A stretch of 64,000 nt of DNA. Source: Lachancea thermotolerans CBS 6340. Taxonomy: Eukaryota > Ascomycota > Saccharomycetes > Saccharomycetales > Saccharomycetaceae. The translations under genes and the position numbers were made by a program. This document shows positions 46,480-56,300 of this stretch, one piece after another (the first letter of the stretch is position 1; each line of letters starts with the position of its first letter). The notes beneath the pieces are model-generated. The model was given only the letters and a program-made list of their open reading frames with translations, had not been told where the DNA came from and ran no database searches. Location of the stretch: the NCBI RefSeq assembly GCF_000142805.1, contig NC_013084.1:806001-870000 (forward strand), read 5' to 3'.

Positions 46480-48204
46480 TTACAGGGCCTCTCTGAACGC
46501 CTCCAGTGCTCTCTCCCTACTGTCTTTCAGATCCACGATGGGCGACGGGTACCCGTCCACTGCGTCTTTCTCACTCCGGCCCTCTCTGATAATGCGTACG
46601 TTGTCCGCGTCCTTCAACTCGGGCACCCACATCTTGACGAACTTGCCGTCTGGGTCGTATCTCTCACACTGCAGCTTCATGTTGAAAATCCGAAAGTACG
46701 GCTGCGCGTCGATGCCTGTGCTGGAGCAGAACCCCCAGCCACCCGCGTTCGAGGCCAGGTCCGCATCCAGCAGGTGCTTGCGGAACCAGCGCTCGCCCCA
46801 GCGCCAGTCCACCAGCAGGTTTTTAGACAAAAACGACGCCACAATCATTCGGCACCGGTTACTGATGTAGCCCGTGTACAAAAGCTTACGCATAATAGCG
46901 TCCACGACAGGCAGCCCTGTCTCGCCTAAGCACCACTTGCTAAACTTTTCCTCGTCGTTCTCCCACTTGATATCCATGGTTTCGAACTTTATCGCGATTT
47001 CCATAGACATGTAGGGCCAGTTGCACATTACGTGCTTGTAGAAATCCCTCCAAGCGACTTCCTTGATGAAGTTCTCCACCGAGTTGTTCTGCTTGATGTC
47101 TCGGCGCATCAGGCTGTCACCGTTCTCGTGGAAAGCCCTGTTAACCACTTCTCGTGTGCTTATCAGGCCACTGGTGATATAGCAACTCAAATGGGACGTG
47201 CTGTCGAGGGAAAGAGTATCTTTCTTCTCGTTGTATTTGTGTGCGTTACCACTGCTGATGAATTCTTGTAGCAGCTCGTGCGCATCGGCTTCCGTGGCAG
47301 GGGGCACCTCCAGCTTATCGCAGGGCAAGTATGCCAGGAACTCGTCCGATAACTCGTAAGCTTCAGACTCGAACTTGGCGAGGCTCTCGTTGACTTTGCT
47401 TTCCTGGTCAACGGCGTGGATCTTGATCGCCTCCTTGCCTTGCTTGTGAGATTTGAGGTATTCGACCCACCTCTTGTACCAAGGCGTAAATACTGTGTAT
47501 TGTGAACCCTTACCGGTAGTCAGGGACCCGGGCTGTACGATGCACTGGTCGTGGTACACTTGGAAACGAAATTGCTCGTCCTGCTTGTCGAAGAGCTTCA
47601 GGTCCCTATATAGCTCGTCTGTTTCGTACTGTGCATTAGCTGTGACTAGCACGTTCCCCTGAGCGAGCGACACACACTGCTCTTTGACCCAGTCCACGAA
47701 TTCACTGGAGCGCGATAGTAGTGGCTTTTTGGACTCAAACTTCCTCACTACCAGCGCGACGTTCATCTGTTTCAACATTTCCCTGAGGCTCTCAAGCGCG
47801 TTTAGCGCAAACGTGAGCTTCCAGCCGCTATCCAAGTGTGCCCTCCAGTCATGCTCGTTGATGGTGTACAGCGCAATCAGCTGCGCGTCCTTTTTCTGGC
47901 CTCTGATCTCACGGAGCAGCTTGATGGCGTTACTGAGGGCCGCGTTGTCGCGAACTCGCAGGTCCGTCCGGAACCAGTGGACCACGGCAGATATGTCTGC
48001 TTTCGCAGGAAGTTTCTGCTTCTTGATACGCTCGTCTAGAAGAGCAGCGGGCTTTTCCCTCTTCCCGTTATTGAACTCATTGGCCTGCTGCCACGTAATT
48101 GCATTGGGGTAGTACCTCGGGTCCAGCTTGTAGTACGCCTCGAAACCCTCGGAGAGCTTCAGTTTTTTGGACACTGCTGGTGGTGGAGAGACTGAGCGTT
48201 TCAT
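46480..48204 (-). CDS. PHR1: CPD DNA photolyase Phr1
   Basis: The enzyme repairs UV-induced cyclobutane pyrimidine dimers using light, with FAD and a folate antenna. The 574-residue product (S. cerevisiae 565) has a basic N-terminus (KRSVSPPPAVSKKLKL, likely nuclear/mitochondrial targeting). The alpha/beta photolyase domain starts near 75 (VVHWFRTDLRVRDNAALSNA). The FAD domain has HLSCYITSGLISTREV, WRDFYKHVMCNWPYM, GETGLPVVDAIMRKLLYTGY, the SNRCRMIVASFLSKNLLVDW motif and NAGGWGFCSSTGIDAQPYFR. The two codons before the start include a GTG; MKRSVSPPP is used. In S. cerevisiae it is at YOR386W, so it is displaced relative to NET1. Confidence 0.97.
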   Translation of the reverse strand: MKRSVSPPPAVSKKLKLSEGFEAYYKLDPRYYPNAITWQQANEFNNGKREKPAALLDERIKKQKLPAKADISAVVHWFRTDLRVRDNAALSNAIKLLREIRGQKKDAQLIALYTINEHDWRAHLDSGWKLTFALNALESLREMLKQMNVALVVRKFESKKPLLSRSSEFVDWVKEQCVSLAQGNVLVTANAQYETDELYRDLKLFDKQDEQFRFQVYHDQCIVQPGSLTTGKGSQYTVFTPWYKRWVEYLKSHKQGKEAIKIHAVDQESKVNESLAKFESEAYELSDEFLAYLPCDKLEVPPATEADAHELLQEFISSGNAHKYNEKKDTLSLDSTSHLSCYITSGLISTREVVNRAFHENGDSLMRRDIKQNNSVENFIKEVAWRDFYKHVMCNWPYMSMEIAIKFETMDIKWENDEEKFSKWCLGETGLPVVDAIMRKLLYTGYISNRCRMIVASFLSKNLLVDWRWGERWFRKHLLDADLASNAGGWGFCSSTGIDAQPYFRIFNMKLQCERYDPDGKFVKMWVPELKDADNVRIIREGRSEKDAVDGYPSPIVDLKDSRERALEAFREAL

Positions 48205-48232
48205 TGTCACTGTTCTATAACTCGAATTGATG

Positions 48233-48400
48233 TTACTTGTCGATAGCTGCGGACCGCCTTATTTCCCAAAACTCCGATAGTTTCGCTTGTTCCTGCCCAT
48301 CGCAACTTGCGCCTTGTGCTGTGTTCTTATACTTTTCACTCGTGATGAACTGTTTCTCGAGCGACGACGAAAGCAGCATCTGTGTTAGAGCAAAATTCAT
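48233..48400 (-). CDS. Possible 55-residue small protein upstream of PHR1
   Basis: An ATG-to-TAA frame of 55 codons is co-directional with PHR1 and ends 29 bp before its start codon. The translation begins MNFALTQMLLSSSLEKQF and ends LSEFWEIRRSAAIDK, with ordinary amino-acid balance and one Cys. I recognise no homologue. The position overlaps the expected PHR1 core promoter, so it could be a real small gene, an upstream ORF of a long PHR1 transcript, or chance. Confidence 0.25.
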   Translation of the reverse strand: MNFALTQMLLSSSLEKQFITSEKYKNTAQGASCDGQEQAKLSEFWEIRRSAAIDK

Positions 48401-49025
48401 GTATAGAACCAAAACCCTGTTAAATCTTGCGCAAGAAGACGCACGTTGCAGCTAAGTGTCGTATCCGGGTCACTGACGCGTTATTATTGGTTCATTGACG
48501 CGTTGTTGTGAGTTTATTTACAAGTTTTCCTTAATTAAGCTAGGGTGCTCGCAACTTTCCAGTTTTTTGAACCGAAGTCGCAGCAAGCCAGCCGCTGGAG
48601 TGGAATTACTACCAAGTTATTGGGTACTCCTACGGCCGCAGTGCCAGGTTTCACCGCATTGTGTATTTAAGACATGGTTTCGCTTGCGCAAAATAGCGTG
48701 CCGAGTGTAAAAGGTAGGACAGAAAAAAGACGGCAGCTACTAAACGGTAGAGACGAAAGAGCAAGCGTTTGGTCCCAAGATATGACAATTTCAAGTGACT
48801 CTGCAATCGCAGAGTGGTGAAGATACCGCGGCCTTTCTGCGGTCAACCCTGCGATGAAATTCTTCTCTCGCGAAGCCCGGTGGGGAGTCTGGCGAGGACA
48901 CGCGGCGTACGGAGACGCGGTGTCCGAATAGCCGCCCGTCAATATCAAAAGTATAGAGGCGTTGATCCTTCGCAAAAGGCGCGGTAACGCGACCTCCGAG
49001 GGAATGGTTCCGCATGTGCACTTAC

Positions 49026-49037
49026 GATCACGTGATC
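49026..49037. promoter_or_regulatory. Palindromic CACGTG site, NET1/PHR1 region
   Basis: GATCACGTGATC, a perfect 12-bp palindrome with a Cbf1-type core, 439 bp before the NET1 start codon. Confidence 0.4.
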
Positions 49038-49475
49038 AAGACACTTCGGGCATGCATACTCGAGACACCATCTTGACCAGTGCCCAAGGGTTGAAAGATC
49101 CGCACCATGCTCTTTTCCAAACACCTGCCAGACGATGCTCCGCCCAATGGCTGTTACATCACGCGCTTTCAGATCACTTTGTCCTCGTGTGACGCCGTTT
49201 GCAAGGGCTTAGTCCCGCATTTCCAAACCGCCGTTCCCGCTGCATGGATACTTGTTGAACCCTAAGTACACATAAGCCGACTCCGACAGTTGCAGTCGCG
49301 CTCTCTGACCTACAGGGCCATTCCGCCGCTGCTCGCGGCGAGCTTCAAACCTGGTCATCGTTAACGATTCTAACTTTTAAAATCATGTCTAATTTTTGTT
49401 TACCCAATACGAAGATTGTATGAGACAAAACCATCCAACGGACTCACAAGCACATCAAGGCGAGCTTTTCAGGGG

Positions 49476-52400
49476 ATGTACAAGCTTCAAGTGGTTCTGG
49501 TGCCACCCAGCCCAGGTACGGGAGCTTTTCCGCTCCCAATGAACCCTCCAACAACCGAAAACTCACAGGTTCTTCCCTCCGGCGGTGGTGTTAACGGCTC
49601 GGCCATTCTAGGCGGGGGCAGGCCAGACTTGGTTTCTACCACTTCTGCCAACAACCTGTTTATGTCAAGCTTTGTTTCAAGTCATATCCCTCAGCCAAAA
49701 CTCAGGAAACTGCTGCACTTCACAAAGCCAACCAACACGCTTTTCACGCTGGCACAGGAAATTGTGGAGAGATGCGACAAACTATACCCAAACTTGGCGC
49801 AGCCCGTGGAGGTCCTGACGCTGCAGGACTCCAACGAGTGCGATCTTGACCCCGACTATCTTGTCAAGGACGTATTTATCGTCGATAACGTTGTCCGCGC
49901 GGTGTTGAGGAACGATATCGAGATCGCCGAGGAGGACCCTCAATCCTTGTACTCTGTGAAACGGAGGCGTCTGAACAGCTCTGCGCCTAGCTCGGGCGGC
50001 CAGTCGAACGTCCTTCACATTGCCAAGAAGCGGCCTCATATGTTGCGAAACTCAGCCGCAATGCGTGTTTCCACGCCGCTAGCAAACCAAATCTACCCTC
50101 CCGCAGGAGGGAGACAAGTCAACTCAGACTACGAAGACGAGGATGTTGGAGATCGGTCTGTCTTGCCTCCGCCACAGCCGCAGTCGCAACCTATCCGCAT
50201 CAGCTCTGGCGTTGACAGTGCCAAGAAAATAAATTTCAACGAAGATACCGTTTCGAGATCCGAGGCAGTAGACCCTGATAAATCAAGGCAACAACGGTTG
50301 CCTTCCGGAACACCTATGCGCAGCATTAACAACAAGAACGCCATGACGCCTGAGAGGTCTAATGCCCAAGGACAAAGTGCGGCGGCTGAATTGACTAGCA
50401 AGGTGTCCGCTACGCCGCTTGCTACAAACAATAGAATTACATCTGGTATGCTGAGAATACCAGAACCAAAAATATCTGAAGTTGAGAACGAGCTGAGACA
50501 GGGCCCCGCAAGCCCCTCTGCAGAGCTCCCGGCTCGCCCTGACCGCATTCCCATGAAGAAACAACAGCTTCCTCAGTCAGACGATGATGAACAATCCGAC
50601 CCTTCCGCTGAGGAGGAGCCAGTCTTGGCTGAACTTAACAACCAGCATTTTGAGCCCGGTTTGAAAAATTCTGCTTCCCGTCAGACGTCCATTGCTGATA
50701 ACAACGGATCTCCTATCAAAGATGGGAACAAGATCGGTAACGTGAACTTGGCGGAATTGCCACAGGTTGGGAGAAGAGCTACACGCAAATCTTCCCTCGA
50801 GAGCAAGGTTGAATCCCTCATCAAGAGCGCAACAAACCTATCTGAAGAGGCAAGAGAGGACATGCAGCGGCGCAAGGAAGATTCCAATAACGCAAGAAGG
50901 AAGGACACTTTTTCAGATGAAGATGAGGCTGAGGAAGGTCCTCTTCAGGACGACCCTAACGACACCGTTCGGGTTAACCATTTGGATAGCGCCAATACAA
51001 GCTTCCAAAAATCTGAACTGTTGTCCATGCTCAAGGGAAACAAGTTCAATATTCCTTCTGATTTTAACAAGAGATCGCTGAGATCGAACAGGGGCTTCGT
51101 CGATAACGTAGTTCAAAAACCTGATACCAACCCTAAAGATGTGATAAACCAACGAGTCCAAAGAGGTGCCGCAAGGAAAGCCTCCGAGCTGCTCTCCTCG
51201 GGCCAATCAAGAGCTCAAGAACCGTCTTCTGAAAGCGATGATGAGTCAAGTGGTATCGAAACTGACAGGAGTGACAGTGGCAAAATTACAGTGCTAGAAA
51301 ACGAGGCCTTGAAAAAGCTCAATATCCATCCGCTGAAGGAGCGAGTTATTGGAGAAGAGCGTAAGGAGCAGTCTAAACCTGAAAAGGAAATACTTGAACG
51401 CACTTCTGTTATTTCGTCTGTTGAACCCCAGCCAGATCGGGAAGAACTGCCTGGTCCTGGTGTTTCTAGAGGCGTTAAGCGTTCTGCTGCGAAAATTCCT
51501 AAAAGCTCTCAGCCTGCAACCAACGAACCCGCGAAGGCAGCAAATGGCAAGGGGATTAAAGGCAAATCTTTGGCCAACAAAACTCAGAAGCCAGAGCCCC
51601 CTAGCGCTGTAAGCTCTTCTTCGTCACAAGACTCGTCGCCAGCTTCTGGTCAAACGGAGACCTCGAGCGAACATCCTAACACTATTCAAAAGTCGCCATC
51701 CCGAGAGGAAGTCTCCTCGAAATTAATGAAAGCCATCTCTCCTGCTCCAGGGGACCTCGAAACCAAGGCTTATCAAAGTCCGGAATTTATTGAAGACTCT
51801 GATGAAAATGAGCTCACGAGCGAAAAGGCCTCCGCCAGCGAAGCGTCGATTCCTTCTAAGGACCAGCAGAAAAAGCTTCCTCCATCTATTTTAAAGAGGA
51901 AGGAGGAAGCTGAGAAAAGGAGAAAGGAAAGAGAAGCAGTCAGAAAAGCGCGGGATGAAGAAAAGGCGAAGATTAAGGCCGAGAAAGAAGCCAAGAAGAG
52001 GGAAAAGGAGGAGGCTATTGCACACAAAAAAGCAGAAAGAGAAGCTAAGAGAAAACTTCGGGAAGAAGAGGCCGCGAAGAAAAAAACGGAACGGGAGTCC
52101 CGTTCTGGTGCAAAAGGACCTCGTGGTGCTTCCAAGCAAACCACAAAACCTGTGAAAGAAAGTAAGCCAGCCGATGAGAATATAACTTCTGCCAAAGCAG
52201 CGGATAGCGGCACTAACGAGAAGCCAGTCACCTCAAATCCACCAGAAATTGGCAGCTCGAAGTCTCAAAATCATGTGGACGATAAGAACACAGGCTCTTT
52301 GAAGCCCCAAGACTTAGCCCAGTACTTCGCTACATCTGACAAAAACAAAACAACTGCTGCTCAAAAAAACACTCCAACCAGCTCACAGGTTGCCGAAACC

Positions 52401-53174
52401 ACTGATGAAAATGATACAAAATTAGAGAAATTAAAGTCTCAGTTCGCGTCAGGTAAGCCTCAATCAGCTGAAAGTAAGGTCAAAGCTCCTATGGAGCCAA
52501 GCACCCACTCTCAAATATCCCCTGAGACTTCTACTAGCTCTGAGTTGCCTGATGAGGACAGTTCCTCTAATGATAACGAGTCCTCGGGTGATGATTCGTC
52601 AGAGGATGAGTCCACACTTAACACAAAAACTCGGAGAGGTATAGTCGACACTCCCAAAGGTGCTATTATTTCTATTCCAAAAAGAGGGCAGAAGGATGAA
52701 TTCTCAGGTGTTGAAAGTGCCCCACAATCCACCCAGACAGCACTCGACAACAAGTCACCTGAAAAGACTCCAGCCAAGGTTCCAGTCACAAGAATGATGG
52801 AGATGTCATCACCAGCAGCCGCCTCAAAATCGCCCTCTTCACCTAAAGTCACCAAAAAGCCAGAATCAAAGCCAAGCAGGTCTTTAAGCTCGTTGTCAGA
52901 TTTGGTTTCTCGAGGTGTTCCTGAAGTCAAAGAAGTATCGATGAAGAGTGCAACTCCTCTTCGCTCATCTACCGGAAAAGAAGTATCTAGCGACGATCAA
53001 AGCGAAGATGATTCTGAACAGAGCGACAGCGACGATAGCGAAAGCAGCGATGGCTCCTCTGATGGTGAGGGTTCGAATTTCATAAGCGCTAAATCAGCCA
53101 GTAAGGCGTTGGGCAGAAATAAAAAGTCGCATAGTGGGTTTGCCTCATTGGTCAAAGACTCCAAAAAGAACTAA
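49476..53174 (+). CDS. NET1: Nucleolar RENT-complex scaffold Net1 (Cfi1/Tof2 family)
   Basis: Net1 anchors Sir2 and the Cdc14 phosphatase in the nucleolus, holding Cdc14 inactive until anaphase. The 1232-residue product (S. cerevisiae 1189) begins MYKLQVVLVPPSPGTGAFP and has the ubiquitin-like N-terminal module (RKLLHFTKPTNTLFTLAQEI; LTLQDSNECDLDPDYLVKDVF). Conserved short blocks are RVSTPLANQIYPP, PPIRISSG-like QPIRISSGVDSAK, RITSGMLRIPEPKISEVE, SIADNNGSP and NVHLAELP-like NVNLAELPQVG. The acidic Ser-rich C-terminus ends with FISAKSASKAL and SGFASLVKDSKKN. A highly charged Lys/Glu/Arg helix spans about 805-875. It is the unduplicated ancestor of NET1 and TOF2, so one gene probably serves both roles. 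Confidence 0.96.
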   Translation: MYKLQVVLVPPSPGTGAFPLPMNPPTTENSQVLPSGGGVNGSAILGGGRPDLVSTTSANNLFMSSFVSSHIPQPKLRKLLHFTKPTNTLFTLAQEIVERCDKLYPNLAQPVEVLTLQDSNECDLDPDYLVKDVFIVDNVVRAVLRNDIEIAEEDPQSLYSVKRRRLNSSAPSSGGQSNVLHIAKKRPHMLRNSAAMRVSTPLANQIYPPAGGRQVNSDYEDEDVGDRSVLPPPQPQSQPIRISSGVDSAKKINFNEDTVSRSEAVDPDKSRQQRLPSGTPMRSINNKNAMTPERSNAQGQSAAAELTSKVSATPLATNNRITSGMLRIPEPKISEVENELRQGPASPSAELPARPDRIPMKKQQLPQSDDDEQSDPSAEEEPVLAELNNQHFEPGLKNSASRQTSIADNNGSPIKDGNKIGNVNLAELPQVGRRATRKSSLESKVESLIKSATNLSEEAREDMQRRKEDSNNARRKDTFSDEDEAEEGPLQDDPNDTVRVNHLDSANTSFQKSELLSMLKGNKFNIPSDFNKRSLRSNRGFVDNVVQKPDTNPKDVINQRVQRGAARKASELLSSGQSRAQEPSSESDDESSGIETDRSDSGKITVLENEALKKLNIHPLKERVIGEERKEQSKPEKEILERTSVISSVEPQPDREELPGPGVSRGVKRSAAKIPKSSQPATNEPAKAANGKGIKGKSLANKTQKPEPPSAVSSSSSQDSSPASGQTETSSEHPNTIQKSPSREEVSSKLMKAISPAPGDLETKAYQSPEFIEDSDENELTSEKASASEASIPSKDQQKKLPPSILKRKEEAEKRRKEREAVRKARDEEKAKIKAEKEAKKREKEEAIAHKKAEREAKRKLREEEAAKKKTERESRSGAKGPRGASKQTTKPVKESKPADENITSAKAADSGTNEKPVTSNPPEIGSSKSQNHVDDKNTGSLKPQDLAQYFATSDKNKTTAAQKNTPTSSQVAETTDENDTKLEKLKSQFASGKPQSAESKVKAPMEPSTHSQISPETSTSSELPDEDSSSNDNESSGDDSSEDESTLNTKTRRGIVDTPKGAIISIPKRGQKDEFSGVESAPQSTQTALDNKSPEKTPAKVPVTRMMEMSSPAAASKSPSSPKVTKKPESKPSRSLSSLSDLVSRGVPEVKEVSMKSATPLRSSTGKEVSSDDQSEDDSEQSDSDDSESSDGSSDGEGSNFISAKSASKALGRNKKSHSGFASLVKDSKKN

Positions 53175-53361
53175 AGGTTCCGGATTTCGTAAAACTTGTA
53201 TACCTAATATAAAGAAGCCTATAAAAGCGGTGTATTATTATTTGAACCTCTATTTCGTAGCAATTTGAATGTGCACATTTAGACTTCGTCCTATGCTGAG
53301 TTACCATGTAGCTTTGAGACGGTTAAACTGAAAATGCAAAAATTATGGCATAAGCCATTCA

Positions 53362-56300
53362 TTATAACTCACCCATTCTTGATTTCCCCTTTATGAACCT
53401 TATAGCATCCTGTTGGCTAACCGCAGATATTTCAGAAATTTTGTTATCAAACCTGACACGGTAAAAAGAATCTGCAACCTGAAGCATGTCGCTCCTGAAC
53501 GTTGTGCAAATAAACTGGGCGTGCACAGAAAGCTCTTTTATAACATTGGCAACGGATGTCCTGTACTGCTTGTCTAGAGCGGCGTCAATTTCATCGAATA
53601 AGTAGAACGGAGCTGGATCAACCATTTGAATTGCTAAGATTAAAGCAATAGCACATACCGTCTTTTGACCACCAGATAGCTGTTCAACATAAAGCTGTTC
53701 GTTGTTTTTAGAGTTGAAGGATACAGAGATGGACACCCCACTGTACATCGTTTCGATAGAATCGTCCTCGTTACCACTAGCTCCTGAACCTTGCTGAGGA
53801 CCTCTCCCACCGCTAGCATTTCTGGTGCTCTCATTACGATGAATGACCAGCTTTCCTACACCGGCAGGCACTAGCTTTTCGAAAATGTGAGTGAAGTTGT
53901 TGGCGACTTTTGAAAAGGTAGCCTCAACAGCCTCAATTTTTTGCTTTTTCAGGGAGTCTACCAGTTCCTCGATAGACTCTTTGGAGCGCGCAAGTTCTTC
54001 CGCTCTATTCTCAAGCTCCTCTCTTTTTTCGTTAAACTTTCTGAAGTTTTCGATTGCACGTCGATTAACATTGCTTGTCTTGGAAATCTTATCGTTGACC
54101 TCGTTGAGCCTTCTCAGCACCTCTTCGCTATCCAAGTTCTGGTGGCGATCTAGCGATTCCTCGGAGAGCAACCCAATTTCACTAATTTTCTGTTGCACTT
54201 CATCCCGTCTGGATACTAGAGTAGTTTTCCTAATGACAGACTTTTCCGCATCCTTCTGATATCCGTCCAATTTCTTCAAGAGTGCACGCTGCTGAGAATT
54301 GGCTTTTTCCAAAATTTGCTGGTTGTTTTCTTTCTCTTCATTCAAAGACGCTATATTATCAGATATGCCTTGTAAGGACGTTTGGAGTTCATGTTCTCTT
54401 GATGCAAGTTTTTCCAACTCAGTTGAAATCTGAGATAGTTCCTCGCTTGAAGCCAGACGCTTGGAGCCGGAAGCCTGTGAAATTCTGTCTTCTATCTCCT
54501 TTTTCTGAGGAACCAGCTTCACACCTAACTCGGCCTTTAACAAGTCAATTTTCAAGGTTAACTCATTGAGGGCGTCTGCTGTTACACTTAGAGGCTCAGA
54601 GACGGCGCGCATTTTATCGGCTAACGATTTAAGGGTTTGTTCTTCTTCATCAGATAATCCTTTCTCGAAGGGCTTGTTCAAATCAGTCTCAAATCTCTCT
54701 GTCTTTTCCTCATTTAGCTTTAGAGATGTTTCCATCCTCGCGTGCTTTGTTGTGATGGAGTCAAGAATCTCTTTCTTCAAAGCCCGTTCAGCGGTCTTCT
54801 TGTTGAGCTTGGCTCGCATATTTTCAATGTTGGATAGTATTGCTTCTTTTCTTGATGACTGTGTCTTAATCTCATCATTGATCTGGTCAATCTCGGTATC
54901 AATAGCTGTAATTTGCCCTCTAGCAGCATCGAGGTTCTTTGTGGCCTCTAAGAGTTGACGTTTGGCAGCACTCATCTCTTTCAAGCAATCGAGTCTATTT
55001 CTCTTATGATAATCATGGTAACCACCCGTTATCAGGCCTCTCTTGTCGGTTCTATCTCCGTCAAGCGTTACTGCGTCAAGATTAAAGCTTTTAGCTAATT
55101 TCGAGCCGGTGCCAATATCGCGCACCACAATGGTTCTTCCAAACACATGTCTAACTGCTTTCTCGAATCTTTTTTCGTATTTCATTTTCCATATGAGCGG
55201 TGTACACTCTGCTTGAGAATTATCCGGGAAAGTGACAGGATTACTGTCTGCAATCCTATTAAGCGGAATAAAAGTCACTCTTCCGGCCTTTGTATTATAA
55301 AGCTCTTCCATCAAAATGCTAGCAGTTTCATCGGTGTCCACTACGACATGAAGCAAAGCATTGCCGCCAACAGCTTCTGCACAGGCCTTATATTTCTCGT
55401 TTACCTTTATTAGCTCCCCAAGTGGACCGTGAACAGAGTCAGCGGGAAGCTTCAGCCTCTCGCTTATTTCTCTCACTGCTCTCAACCCACTGGCAAGTCC
55501 TCTGTCCATTGTCTCCGATAAGTTCCGCTCGGATCTCTTTACGCCATCATTCAACGCATCAGAAACTGTAAGAAACTTCTGCTCTGCTCTCCAGAGCTCC
55601 TTTCGCTCATCGATCTTTCCTAAGTAGCTTTGCTTCAAACTATCAAGGTGAGATTGCAGATCTTGAAGCTCTGCCTGTATACCGGGTCCCCTTACTGAAT
55701 CATTCAATTCTGTTATCTCCTCATTGAAAACCTCAACTTCAGACCCAGTTTGTTCCTTTTCTCGAGTCAAAGCCGCCAGCTGCTCCGCTAAATCTTGATG
55801 TTGTGCCTTTAAGGATGCAATTTCGTTCTTGAGCCATTCATCTCTCTCGACTTTGCTCTTAAACTGCGCATATATTCCTCGCTTCGACACAATCTCACGT
55901 TGGCTTCTCTGATAGTTTGATAGCTGTGATTCAAACTCTTGAGATTCAGATTTCAACTGTTCGAATCTGGGTATCAGGCGCTCAAGTTGCAAGCTCTTCT
56001 TTTCAATTTCTTCCTCAACAGTCTTGAGATTGTTTTGGTCAACTGAAGTTTGCTTTTTGTGGGCTTCCGCTTGTCTTTTGGCTTCTTCAAGATGAACTTC
56101 TAGATCAGCTTTTCGTTTGGAGATTTCTTGAAGCCGCGATTTCTCCTGTTGCAAGTCCATCGACTCCTTCACTCGCAGCTCGGTCTCGATGTTGCTTATA
56201 TTCTTTGTAACATTTTCAATTAATTCCTCTCTCTTGTATAGCTCTTGAAGGAACTCCTCGGATGATTGCAGTACATGGTTATATTCATCTTCGAGGCTCT

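Larger units (their letters stand above)
48205..49475. other. Divergent promoter region PHR1 / NET1, 1.27 kb
   Basis: No ORF of normal length is supported. It contains a 55-codon ATG frame antisense at 48233-48400 (listed separately), two compact hairpins at 48799-48843, and a 12-bp palindrome GATCACGTGATC at 49026-49037 (Cbf1-type site). The rest shows nothing recognisable. Confidence 0.55.
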
